DNA of 22,270 nucleotides, from NCBI GenBank assembly GCA_036265535.1, contig DATAOV010000060.1, positions 1 to 22,270 on the forward strand. Reading direction: 5' to 3'. Below, piece after piece: positions 15,970-22,270 of the stretch. The notes under the pieces were generated by a model, which searched no databases, was not told where the DNA came from, and worked only from the letters and a program-made list of their open reading frames with translations. Every line of letters begins with the position of its first letter. Position 1 is the first letter of the stretch. The position numbers and the translations under genes were made by a program. The DNA comes from AC-32 sp036265535. GTDB lineage: Bacteria; Actinomycetota; Thermoleophilia; Gaiellales; Gaiellaceae.

Positions 15970-15991
15970 GGGGCCGAGCTTATAGGCCGAG

Positions 15992-17821
15992 CTAGAGGCG
16001 CTGGCTGCCGAGATAGGCCCGCTGGACGACCCCGCTGGCGGCCACTTCCGCGACCGAGCCCTCGGCGACGGTCGCTCCGGCGGCGAGCACGACGACGCGA
16101 TCGGCGACCCGCCGGACGAGCCGGAGATTGTGCTCGACGACGAGCAGCGCGACGCCACGCTCGCGGATCCGGTCGACGACGGCGGCGAGCCAGTCGAGCT
16201 CGTCGGCACCGGCGCCGGCGGCCAGCTCGTCCACGAGCAGGACGTCGGGCTCCGTCGCGAGCGCGGCGGCGAGTGCCACCAACCGCCGCTGTGAGCCCGT
16301 CAGCTCCGGGACGGGGGTGTCCGCGGCGCGCTCGAGCCCGACGAGCGCGAGCGCCTGAAGCGCGGCCACCTCCGCGGCTTCCGCCTCGCGGCGGGCGCGC
16401 GGGGTGGCGAGTGCGGTCCGCACCAGGCCGGCGTAGGGGCGACGGACGCTGCGGCCGACCAGCACGTTCTCGAGGACGGTGAGCTCGCTGAACGCGGAGG
16501 TGGTCTGCAGCGTGCGCGCGATGCCCAGCCGCACGCGTTCTCCGGTGCTCCTCGCGGTGACGTCGCTTCCACCGAGCTCGACCACGCCGGAATCGGGCCG
16601 GGACGCGCCGGAGATCAGCCTCAACGCAGTCGTCTTGCCCGAGCCGTTCGGTCCGATGAGCGCGGTAGTCTCGCCGCGGGCCAGCTCGAGGGCCAGCCCG
16701 TCGACCGCCACGACGCCGCCGAACGCCTTCCTCAGGGCGGCGGCTCGCAGAACTGGCTCGTGCGGGGACGGCCCGGTCGGCGCAGCCGGCACCGCCGGTC
16801 GTGGCTCGAGCGGCTCCGTGCGCCGGAGCCGGGCGAGCAGCCAGGGGACGATCCCCTCGCCGCCGAGCGCCAGCACGAAGACCAACAGAACCGCGGCCAC
16901 GGCGGTGTCGAAGCGCTCGAGCGGCAGGTGGAGGAGCCGAGCGAACGGCCCCGACACGAGGTTGATCACCCCGAGCAAGGCCACCCCCGCAGCCGGCCCG
17001 AGGGTCGCCGCCGCTCCGCCGAGCAGGACCGCCACGAGCAGCTTGAACGAGAGAAACGGGTCGTAGGCGTTCGGGTCGGCGACGGCCTGGAGCTGAACCG
17101 CGAGCGCCCCGGCGAGCCCGGCGAGCGTGGCGGTCGCGGCAAAGGCGGCAAGCCGGCGCGAGGCGAGACCCACGCCGAGCGAGGTGGCGAGCGCCGGAGC
17201 CTCCCTCAGCGCGGACAGCTCGAGCCCCGGGGCGCCACGGCGCGCTGCCGCGATCGCGAGCGCGGCCAGCGCCAGCAGGACAAGCGCCAGCTCGAAATGG
17301 ACAGTCGGGGTGGCGTCGAGCCCGAGCAGCGTCTTCTGGGGAAGGATCAGCCCCTGCGAGCCGCCCGAGACCGACGGAAAGGCAAGCAGGAACAGCCAGA
17401 CGAGCCAGGCGAGCAGCCAGGTGCTTACGGCGACGAAGGCCCGGCGCAAGCGCACGACACCGCCCGAGAGAAGACCTGCGACGAGCGCCGCCGCCGCGCC
17501 CGCGAGCGCCGCAGGCTCGACCCCCCAGCCCGACCGGGCGACCAACAGAGCGGAGGTGAAGGCCCCGATCGCCATGAAGGCACCGGTGCCGAGCGAAGGT
17601 AGCCCCGCCGAGCCCACCGTCAGCCCGAGCGCCGTGGCGGCGAGCGCGAGGTAGAGCGTGTTCGCGAGCGCATCCAGGCGCACGCCGGGAAGCGAGAGGA
17701 AGGGAACGAGCGCGACGACCCCGATCGCGGCGAGCGCGAGCCATCCAAGCCGGTTCCAGCCGGCGCGGGCCTCGGCGACGGCCCGGCGCAACTCGACCCC
17801 GGTCTGCGGAAACGCGCTCAC
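15992..17821 (-). CDS. LivM-type permease fused to LivG-type ATPase
   Basis: 609 aa, two proteins in one. Residues about 1-335 are a LivM-like permease with 8-10 hydrophobic segments, including GLPSLGTGAFMAIGAF near 73-88, the LivM GHAAFFGLGAY-like stretch. Residues 336-355 are a Pro-rich linker. Residues 356-609 are a LivG-like nucleotide-binding domain: KAFGGVVAVDGL, Walker A GPNGSGKT at 390-397, Q-loop RTLQTTSAFSELTVLENV, degenerate signature LTGSQ at 507-511 instead of LSGGQ, Walker B DVLLVDE at 526-532 and switch His564 in VEHNLRLV. The GTG overlaps the LivH stop (GTGA). There is no stop or frameshift between the domains, so the fusion is real in this sequence. No LivF gene follows. Confidence 0.93.
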   Translation of the reverse strand: MSAFPQTGVELRRAVAEARAGWNRLGWLALAAIGVVALVPFLSLPGVRLDALANTLYLALAATALGLTVGSAGLPSLGTGAFMAIGAFTSALLVARSGWGVEPAALAGAAAALVAGLLSGGVVRLRRAFVAVSTWLLAWLVWLFLLAFPSVSGGSQGLILPQKTLLGLDATPTVHFELALVLLALAALAIAAARRGAPGLELSALREAPALATSLGVGLASRRLAAFAATATLAGLAGALAVQLQAVADPNAYDPFLSFKLLVAVLLGGAAATLGPAAGVALLGVINLVSGPFARLLHLPLERFDTAVAAVLLVFVLALGGEGIVPWLLARLRRTEPLEPRPAVPAAPTGPSPHEPVLRAAALRKAFGGVVAVDGLALELARGETTALIGPNGSGKTTALRLISGASRPDSGVVELGGSDVTARSTGERVRLGIARTLQTTSAFSELTVLENVLVGRSVRRPYAGLVRTALATPRARREAEAAEVAALQALALVGLERAADTPVPELTGSQRRLVALAAALATEPDVLLVDELAAGAGADELDWLAAVVDRIRERGVALLVVEHNLRLVRRVADRVVVLAAGATVAEGSVAEVAASGVVQRAYLGSQRL

Positions 17822-18750
17822 TCGCGTTCCTCGAGCGCCTCGGGGGAGGGCCACAGGGAGATGAAGAGCAGGACGAACGCGATCGGCAGCACCTCGCGAT
17901 AGGAAGGTCCGAGCTGCCAGCTCCCAATGTGGACGTTGGCGATGGCCGCCTCGACCACACCGAGCACGAGTCCCGCCACGAAGGCCCACAACGGCGGCCC
18001 GAAACGCACGGCGAGCGCTGCCACGAGCCCTTTCAGCCCGAGGAGCGTGCCGGTGTTCGCGTTGACGGCCTCGCCCGGAGCGGCAGCGATCGCAGCGATC
18101 ATCGCGAGCGCGCCGACGAGCCCAAACGCAAGCGCGACCAACAGCTCGACGGGCACGCCGACGAAGCGCGCGCCCTCGGCGTCGTCGGCCACCGCTCGCA
18201 GGGCCCGGCCGTACCGGGTGTGCTCCAGGAACCACGCCGATCCGAGCGCGAGAGCCACGGCCAGGCCGATCACGAAGAAGGCACGCGCCTGCACCTGGGC
18301 ACCGCCGATCCGGACGAACCCGGAGCGACCGACGTCGTGGAAGGGGAGCGGGTCGGGGAAGACGTAGCTCGAGCGCTGGAAGGTCGCACCGATCACCGCG
18401 CGGATCGCGAACGCCACGGCCGCCGTGCCGGCGACCCAGCCGATCGTCGAGCCGCGCGACAAGTACGGCTGAACGATCCCGACGTAGGTGGCGATTCCGG
18501 CCGCCACGCAGAGCACGAGCCCGACGATCAGCGCGAGCACGAACCGCGGCTCGGTCGCACCCGCCTGCGAGACGGGGGTCGTTCCCGCCAGGACGAGCAG
18601 CGTGGCGAAGATCCCGAGCCCCACGAGATCGCCGAACGCGAAATGGACGATGCCGGTGAGCCGGTAGATGAGCGAGTACCCGGCCGCGAAGAGCCCGTAG
18701 ACCGCACCGGCCGCGAGCCCTGACACGAGCACTTGAAGCGCGATGGTCAT
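17818..18750 (-). CDS. LivH-type ABC permease
   Basis: Inner-membrane permease of the branched-chain amino acid importer family, 310 aa, the normal size. Seen: the N-terminal GLAAGAVYGLFAAGYSLIYR and the following GIVHFAFGDLVGLGIFA, which are diagnostic for LivH, about eight hydrophobic segments, the conserved cytoplasmic coupling loop TRYGRALRAVADDAEGARFVGV, and a GLKGLVAALAVRFGPPLWAFVAG stretch. It pairs with the LivM half of the downstream fusion gene, whose start overlaps its stop by four bases. The ATG is preceded by GAGG about 10 nt upstream. It is the first gene of the operon and diverges from the 90-aa orphan gene. Confidence 0.94.
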   Translation of the reverse strand: MTIALQVLVSGLAAGAVYGLFAAGYSLIYRLTGIVHFAFGDLVGLGIFATLLVLAGTTPVSQAGATEPRFVLALIVGLVLCVAAGIATYVGIVQPYLSRGSTIGWVAGTAAVAFAIRAVIGATFQRSSYVFPDPLPFHDVGRSGFVRIGGAQVQARAFFVIGLAVALALGSAWFLEHTRYGRALRAVADDAEGARFVGVPVELLVALAFGLVGALAMIAAIAAAPGEAVNANTGTLLGLKGLVAALAVRFGPPLWAFVAGLVLGVVEAAIANVHIGSWQLGPSYREVLPIAFVLLFISLWPSPEALEERE

Positions 18751-18816
18751 CGGCGGGGAGCCTCACATATCGCCGCCGCCGACTCCGCGCGTGTGGTTAG
18801 CTCGCTGACTCGCCTT

Positions 18817-18830
18817 TGTCAGTCTTGACA
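18817..18830. promoter_or_regulatory. Inverted repeat over -35 box, possible operator
   Basis: TGTCA at 18817-18821 and TGACA at 18826-18830 form an inverted repeat with a 4-nt spacer. The right arm lies within the TTGACA -35 box of the 90-aa gene. It lies between two divergent genes and could bind a dimeric regulator of either. Confidence 0.35.
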
Positions 18831-18854
18831 CGAGACCGGTGCGCTCGGGATATT
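18825..18854 (+). promoter_or_regulatory. Strong sigma70-like promoter of the 90-aa gene
   Basis: A perfect TTGACA at 18825-18830 is followed after 18 nt by GATATT at 18849-18854 (4 of 6 to consensus). The predicted transcript starts near 18861, giving a leader of about 22 nt that holds the ribosome binding site. Confidence 0.6.
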
Positions 18855-18868
18855 CGACGCGATTCGAC

Positions 18869-18877
18869 AGGAGGAGG
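18869..18877 (+). promoter_or_regulatory. Strong Shine-Dalgarno of the 90-aa gene
   Basis: AGGAGGAGG lies 5 nt before the ATG at 18883. It is the best ribosome binding site in the window and fixes the start. Confidence 0.8.
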
Positions 18878-18882
18878 ACGCA

Positions 18883-19155
18883 ATGACAGGTGATGCCGCC
18901 GACCAAACCGAGCAGCTCTCGGAATACAAGAAGAAGTACTTCACCAGTCGAGGCCTGAATCCCAAGAACCTCGACCTTCTTCCGAAGACGAAGGATGTGT
19001 TCGACGGGCTCTCGGACGACGTGGTGAAGAAGCTCGACGAGCTGGGAACGGCACTCGAGGACGACCTCAAGCATGGTGGCGGGGTTCCTCCTGAGGCCGA
19101 CGCCGACGCAGACCCGGCCCAGAAGCTGAAGTCGTACGTCTTCATGATCCACTGA
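18883..19155 (+). CDS. Small charged protein of unknown function, probably highly expressed
   Basis: 90 aa, no family recognised. Seen: a Lys-rich first half (QLSEYKKKYFTSRGLNPKNL, DLLPKTKDVF), a helical acidic segment DGLSDDVVKKLDELGTALED, then a GGG turn, an Asp/Ala stretch PEADADADPAQK and a hydrophobic tail ending YVFMIH. It is unusually rich in Lys for this GC-rich genome, and its AAG/AAC codon use differs from its Arg-rich neighbours, as in strongly expressed genes. It has its own promoter and strong ribosome binding site and no same-strand partner. The conserved-looking helix, GG turn and short tail recall peptide precursors, but no modification enzyme or transporter for one is nearby. 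A small abundant structural or regulatory protein is equally possible. Confidence 0.8.
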   Translation: MTGDAADQTEQLSEYKKKYFTSRGLNPKNLDLLPKTKDVFDGLSDDVVKKLDELGTALEDDLKHGGGVPPEADADADPAQKLKSYVFMIH

Positions 19156-19181
19156 CCGAGGGCTCTCGTCCTCAGCGGCGA

Positions 19182-19254
19182 TGCGCCCGGCAAGATTCGA
19201 ACTTGCGACCTCTGCCTCCGCAGGGCAGCGCTCTATCCCCTGAGCTACGGGCGC
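19182..19254 (-). tRNA. tRNA-Arg (anticodon GCG)
   Basis: 73 nt with a full cloverleaf: acceptor GCGCCCG with CGGGCGC and discriminator A; D-stem GCTC/GAGC; anticodon stem CTGCC/GGCAG with loop CTGCGGA; T-stem GCAAG/CTTGC with loop TTCGAAT. Positions 34-36 read GCG, decoding CGC (and CGU by wobble). A20, C35 and G36 agree with arginine identity. The CCA end is not encoded. Bacteria normally use ACG, deaminated to ICG, for this box, so G34 is unusual. The first 10 nt overlap the end of ygfZ on the same strand. Confidence 0.95.
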
Positions 19255-20027
19255 GGGGGCGTCAAGTGTAGCCGCGCCTCGGCGCCGCCGATCCGCAGCT
19301 CGGCGTCATCCGGCACCTCCCGCCTGACGTAGCCGAGCGCCCGGCCGGGAACGGCACTCGTGACGCGTCCGACCGTCTTCTCGCCGTGGAGGATCTCGTC
19401 GCCCGGGGTCGCCGCTTCGACCTCGAGCACGCGGAGCCCCCGGTTCGGGTGACCGCGGTAGTGGAGACGGGCAATCGGCTCCTGGCCCGGGTAACAGCCC
19501 TTCGTGAACGACACGTGCGTCTCGTCCAGGCCGGCCTCCGCCGGGAGCACGTTCTCGTCGAGCTCCTTGCCCCAGGCAGGCGTGGCCGCCTCGATCCGCA
19601 GCGGCTCGAGCTCGTCGGCGGGAGCCGCCTCCTGCTCCTGCTCCTCTTCCCAGCTCTCGTAGGCCTCGACCCCGTAGTCGTCGTTGCGGAACCCGGCGCC
19701 CTCACCCAACCGGAGGTAACCATGGAAAGGCTTGACGTCGATCTCGCACTTCGCGGCGAAGCGCGCGCGTAGGAGCGTAGAAGCGACCACCTCCGCGAGC
19801 TCGGCTTCGGTGATCAGCAGGAACGCCTCCGGCCCCTCGCGCACGACGCGAAGCGGGGCGACGATCCGGCTCTTCGGCGTCAACAGGAGCGCCGGCCGCG
19901 CCGCGCCGGGCTCCAGCGACGCGACCTCGTTCGAGACCATGCGCTCGAGGAATTCGGCCGCCTCGGGGCCGCTCACGGCCACGTAGCCACGGGCGAGCCG
20001 GACGACCGTCGGAGTCACCGTTGCCAT
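19245..20027 (-). CDS. ygfZ: YgfZ/GcvT-like folate-binding protein (Fe-S cluster maintenance)
   Basis: Tetrahydrofolate-dependent protein of the GcvT fold that supports assembly or repair of certain Fe-S enzymes. 260 aa, somewhat short for the family. Seen: GYVAVSGPEAAEFLERMVSN at 14-33, LLTPKSRIVAPLRV at 48-61, and the diagnostic KGCYPGQE at 176-183 with Cys178. An acidic insertion rich in Glu at about 124-141 is unusual. The stop codon TAG is formed by T8-A9-G10 of the downstream tRNA, so the gene overlaps the tRNA by 10 nt and both are probably on one transcript. The ATG has no Shine-Dalgarno sequence but has TACACT 7 nt upstream, consistent with a leaderless message. Confidence 0.92.
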   Translation of the reverse strand: MATVTPTVVRLARGYVAVSGPEAAEFLERMVSNEVASLEPGAARPALLLTPKSRIVAPLRVVREGPEAFLLITEAELAEVVASTLLRARFAAKCEIDVKPFHGYLRLGEGAGFRNDDYGVEAYESWEEEQEQEAAPADELEPLRIEAATPAWGKELDENVLPAEAGLDETHVSFTKGCYPGQEPIARLHYRGHPNRGLRVLEVEAATPGDEILHGEKTVGRVTSAVPGRALGYVRREVPDDAELRIGGAEARLHLTPPRP

Positions 20028-20034
20028 GACCCGA

Positions 20035-20040
20035 AGTGTA
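20035..20040 (-). promoter_or_regulatory. Possible -10 box of ygfZ
   Basis: Minus-strand TACACT ends 7 nt before the ygfZ ATG, so transcription would start at or beside the A of the start codon. Identical in sequence and nearly in spacing to the box before the DtxR-type gene. Confidence 0.5.
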
Positions 20041-20125
20041 GGCAGCGAGGTTCACTCGAAAGGGGGAGAGAGCCGGACTCCGGAGCGCCGATACACATCG
20101 CGACCCACCTCCCCATCCCCCTCGT

Positions 20126-20151
20126 ACGAAACGGCCCTTGGGCCGTTTCGT
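20126..20151. repeat. Perfect 12-bp inverted repeat in divergent intergenic region
   Basis: Arms 20126-20137 and 20140-20151 are exact complements separated by TT. It lies between ygfZ (-) and the MFS exporter gene (+), so no gene ends towards it, and no T-tract follows. An operator for a regulator of the exporter is more likely than a terminator; a relic terminator is the alternative. The rest of the 159-nt gap shows nothing else clear apart from a TAAGAT at 20172-20177. Confidence 0.6.
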
Positions 20152-20171
20152 CGTTGTAGGGGACGTTTTCC

Positions 20172-20177
20172 TAAGAT
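20172..20177 (+). promoter_or_regulatory. Possible -10 box of MFS exporter
   Basis: TAAGAT (TANNNT) ends 9 nt before the ATG at 20187, implying a leader of only a few bases. The perfect inverted repeat at 20126-20151 lies about where the -35 region would be, as expected for an operator. Confidence 0.4.
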
Positions 20178-20186
20178 CCGCCGCCG

Positions 20187-21653
20187 ATGGAGCCTGTCAC
20201 GCGCGACCGCCGGTGGACCCTCGTCGCCGTCTGCACGACGACGTTCATGCTTCTCCTCGACATCACCGTCGTGAACGTCGCGCTGCCGAACATCCAGGGG
20301 CAGCTCCACGCGGGTCTCACGGGACTGCAATGGGTCGTCGACGCGTACGCACTCACGCTGGCGGCGCTGATCCTGACTGCGGGAGCGCTCGCGGACCGTT
20401 ACGGCCGGCGGCTCGTCTTCATGATCGGCGTGCTCCTCTTCAGCAGCGCTTCGCTCCTCTGCGGCCTCGCGTGGAACATCGCGGTGCTGGACGTCGCCCG
20501 CGCGCTGCAGGGCGTCGGCGGCGCGGCTCTCTTCGCGACCGCATTGGCGCTGATCGGGGCCGAGTACCGAGGGCCGGAGCTCGGCGGCGCGATCGCGATC
20601 TGGGGGGCAACGGTCGGTGCGGCGGTGGCATCCGGGCCGCTGGTCGGGGGCATCCTCACCGACGCGCTCGACTGGCGCTGGGTGTTCTTCGTCAACGTGC
20701 CCGTAGGCGCTTTTGCGCTGTGGGCCGCGGCGACGAGGATGCGCGAGTCGCGAGATCCGCAGGCGACGCACACCGACGTCTGGGGGCTGCTCACGTTCTC
20801 GGCGTCGCTCTTCCTGATCGTCTTCGGCGTGCTGCGCGGCAATGCCAGTGGCTGGAGCAGCGCCCTGATAGTCGGCTCGCTGGTCAGCGGGGCCGTCCTG
20901 CTCGCGGTCTTCGTGGCCGTCGAGCACGGGCAGACGCGGCCGATGCTCGACCTGAGCCTCTTCCGCCACCCTGGGTTCGTCGGCGTCTCGGTCGCGACGT
21001 TCTGCATCGGCGCCGGGATGTTCGCGCTCTTCCCGTACCTGTCGATCTACCTGCAGGACGTACTCGGCTACACGCCGCTCGGCGCCGGCCTGCGCTTCCT
21101 GCCGCTGACGGTCTTCGTCTTCGTCGTGCCGCTGTCGATGCGCAAGCTCGCGCCAGGCGCGTCGCTCCGCCTCGTGTTGGCCGGCGGCCTGGCGCTCGTA
21201 GCCGCGGCTCTACTGCTGATGCACGGACTGACACCGAGCTCGCACTGGACCGCGCTGCTGCCCGGCCTGATCGTCTCGGGGATCGGAATCGGCCTCGCCA
21301 ATCCGGCGATCGCCGCTGCGGCCCTTCGCGCCGTCGACCCGTCGCGGACGGGAATGGCGTCGGGCATCAACAACGCCTGCCGCCTGACCGGCGTCGCCGT
21401 CGGAGTCGCCGCGCTGGGAGCGATCCTGGAGCGCCGGATCTCGACCTCGCTGGCAGACACGTTGGGGCCGCACGGCCGTGCCCTCGCCGCAGCGGTCAGC
21501 GCGACCGGGACTCGGGTCGCCGCAGACCGCCCGACCCTTGCCCATCCGGCCACCGTCGCCTTCGTGACCGGCCTAAACACGGTCTTGATCGTGGGCTGTG
21601 CCGTCGTCGCCCTGGGCGCGCTCGCGGCCGGTCTGCTGATGCGTCCTTCCTGA
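20187..21653 (+). CDS. DHA2-family MFS drug exporter (EmrB/QacA type)
   Basis: Proton-driven exporter of the inner membrane, 488 aa, with about 14 hydrophobic segments as usual for DHA2. Seen: LLLDITVVNVALPNIQ at 22-37 with Asp25 (motif D1), WVVDAYALTLAALIL at 49-63, motif A GALADRYGRR at 66-75, ARALQGVGGAALF at 104-116, GPLVGGILTD (motif C region) and WRWVFFVNVPVG (the family WRWIFxINVP signature). The ATG is the only start before the first helix. The substrate is unknown; close relatives export antibiotics and other toxic compounds. No TetR or MarR regulator is adjacent, although an inverted repeat lies in its promoter region. A strong hairpin begins 3 nt after the stop. Confidence 0.93.
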   Translation: MEPVTRDRRWTLVAVCTTTFMLLLDITVVNVALPNIQGQLHAGLTGLQWVVDAYALTLAALILTAGALADRYGRRLVFMIGVLLFSSASLLCGLAWNIAVLDVARALQGVGGAALFATALALIGAEYRGPELGGAIAIWGATVGAAVASGPLVGGILTDALDWRWVFFVNVPVGAFALWAAATRMRESRDPQATHTDVWGLLTFSASLFLIVFGVLRGNASGWSSALIVGSLVSGAVLLAVFVAVEHGQTRPMLDLSLFRHPGFVGVSVATFCIGAGMFALFPYLSIYLQDVLGYTPLGAGLRFLPLTVFVFVVPLSMRKLAPGASLRLVLAGGLALVAAALLLMHGLTPSSHWTALLPGLIVSGIGIGLANPAIAAAALRAVDPSRTGMASGINNACRLTGVAVGVAALGAILERRISTSLADTLGPHGRALAAAVSATGTRVAADRPTLAHPATVAFVTGLNTVLIVGCAVVALGALAAGLLMRPS

Positions 21654-21656
21654 GAA

Positions 21657-21689
21657 AGCAGAAGGGCCGGCTTGGCCGGCCCTTCTGCT
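21657..21689. terminator. 15-bp hairpin after MFS exporter gene
   Basis: Arms 21657-21671 and 21675-21689 are fully complementary around a 3-nt loop, starting 3 nt after the exporter stop. On the plus strand no T-run follows; on the minus strand the hairpin is followed by TTTCT, so it may also end groEL transcripts. Confidence 0.8.
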
Positions 21690-21690
21690 G

Positions 21691-21737
21691 TGGACCCCAA
21701 CGAGGGGGTCCATGGGGGAAACCGGGTTTCCCCCATG
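21691..21737. terminator. Two further tandem hairpins before groEL stop
   Basis: 21691-21698 pairs with 21705-21712 (8 bp, 6-nt loop). 21711-21722 pairs with 21726-21737 (12 bp, 3-nt loop). The two share bases 21711-21712. With the 15-bp hairpin they fill the whole convergent gap between exporter and groEL. Confidence 0.7.
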
Positions 21738-21741
21738 CGAC

Positions 21742-22270
21742 TTACATCATCCCGCCCATGTCCGGCATGCCTGCGCCGGCCATTGCCGGCTGCTTCTCCG
21801 GCGGCTCGGCGACGATTGCCTCGGTCGTGAGGATGTTCTTGCCGATGGAGGCCGCGTTCTGCAGCGCAGAGCGCGTCACCATCGTCGGATCGATGATCCC
21901 CGCCTTGACGAGGTCTTCGTACTCACCGTTCTCGACGTTGAGACCCTGACCCTTCGGGGCCTGGCGGACCTTGTCGATGACGACGGAGCCCTCGAGGCCC
22001 GCGTTGTCGGCGAGCTGCCGCAGCGGCTCCTCGAGCGCACGCGCCACGATCGCGGCACCTGTGCGCTCGTCGCCCTCGCCGTCGAGCTTGATCGCCTCGA
22101 CCGCGTTGACGAGCGCGACGCCGCCGCCTGGGACGATGCCCTCTTCGAGGGCGGCCCGGGTGGCCTGCAGCGCGTCCTCGACGCGGTGCTTCTTCTCCTT
22201 CATCTCCGTCTCCGTCGCGGCGCCGACCTTGACGACGGCCACGCCGCCCGCGAGCTTCGCCAGGCGCTCC
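21742..22270 (-). CDS. groL: Chaperonin GroEL, C-terminal part, cut by window edge
   Basis: Sixty-kDa chaperonin subunit that folds proteins inside a double-ring complex. Only the last about 176 residues are present; the frame continues past the right edge, and the ATG-like start at 22242 is internal. Seen: ERLAKLAGGVAVVKVGA, TETEMKEKKHRVEDALQATRAA, the GroEL signature region EEGIVPGGGVAL, GLNVENGEYEDLVKAGIIDP, and VTRSALQNAASI, followed by a tail ending GAGMPDMGGMM. The Gly/Met tail is typical of the housekeeping copy in actinobacteria, which often have a second, His-tailed one. groES is not in the window. Confidence 0.97.
   Translation of the reverse strand, partial: ERLAKLAGGVAVVKVGAATETEMKEKKHRVEDALQATRAALEEGIVPGGGVALVNAVEAIKLDGEGDERTGAAIVARALEEPLRQLADNAGLEGSVVIDKVRQAPKGQGLNVENGEYEDLVKAGIIDPTMVTRSALQNAASIGKNILTTEAIVAEPPEKQPAMAGAGMPDMGGMM

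Noticed and set aside
14788..16482. Long plus-strand open frame of 564 codons opposite the ABC operon
   Set aside because: Composition is Arg/Asp/His-rich and no family matches; it covers three well-supported minus-strand genes.
15930..17960. Minus-strand open frame of 676 codons inside the ABC region
   Set aside because: It is a shifted frame of the LivM-LivG fusion gene, with Arg/Gly-rich composition; the fusion frame carries the Walker and permease motifs.
20138..21949. Plus-strand open frame of 603 codons over the MFS exporter and into groEL
   Set aside because: It runs through the hairpin region and across the convergent groEL gene with no motif; the exporter frame has textbook DHA2 motifs.
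21742..22242. GroEL-like reading frame as a complete 166-aa gene
   Set aside because: Sequence upstream of 22242 reads ERLAKLAGGV in the same frame, so groEL runs past the window and the internal start is not real.

Overview
The window is very GC-rich, densely coding DNA with many GTG starts and many 1-4 nt stop/start overlaps. It comes from a bacterial chromosome, most likely an actinomycetote. The set of futalosine-type MqnD, DtxR-type repressor, YgfZ, a GGM-tailed GroEL and TANNNT-like -10 boxes close to start codons would suit a class such as Thermoleophilia. That placement is inference from gene content and base composition. No plasmid, phage, insertion sequence or CRISPR signature is visible, and no gene-free stretch exceeds about 160 bases.

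Left part (1-4980, + strand): a purine-salvage and urate-catabolism run. A 5'-truncated adenine deaminase (ade) is followed by an 8-oxoguanine-deaminase-type amidohydrolase. Then come tightly overlapped uraH (5-hydroxyisourate hydrolase), uraD (OHCU decarboxylase) and puuD (membrane urate oxidase with its own cytochrome c domain), and a DUF3830 protein. PuuD, UraH and UraD together make the full urate to S-allantoin route. Xanthine dehydrogenase and allantoinase are not in the window.

Convergent to it (8788-5093, - strand) is a probable operon of aldehyde dehydrogenase, a 12-TM MFS transporter and a compact M20 amidohydrolase of the allantoate amidohydrolase/N-carbamoyl-amino-acid hydrolase family. 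A small orphan gene (8875-9126) diverges from it. Next, on the - strand, are mqnD, a frameshifted MarR-type regulator remnant and a thiolase (11425-9123). Divergent from mqnD is a DtxR/MntR-type metal regulator, followed by two small genes of unknown function that share a divergent promoter region, and an ornithine-cyclodeaminase-family dehydrogenase.

18750-13553 (- strand) is an ABC importer operon of the branched-chain amino acid (HAAT) type. It holds a LivH-like permease, a LivM-LivG permease-ATPase fusion, a lipoprotein substrate-binding protein and a secreted, C-terminally anchored protein of unknown function. No LivF-type second ATPase is present. Divergent from it, a 90-residue charged orphan protein has the best promoter and ribosome binding site in the window.

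The right end holds a tRNA-Arg with the unusual anticodon GCG, whose 5' end overlaps the stop codon of ygfZ; ygfZ itself; a 14-TM DHA2-type MFS exporter; a three-hairpin convergent terminator region; and the C-terminal part of groEL running off the edge. Several start codons have a -10-like hexamer only 6-8 nt upstream and no Shine-Dalgarno sequence, which suggests leaderless mRNAs. I found no convincing new defence or mobile system. The most notable points are the ABC fusion operon with its secreted partner, the tRNA-Arg(GCG)/ygfZ overlap, and DUF3830 in a urate operon.
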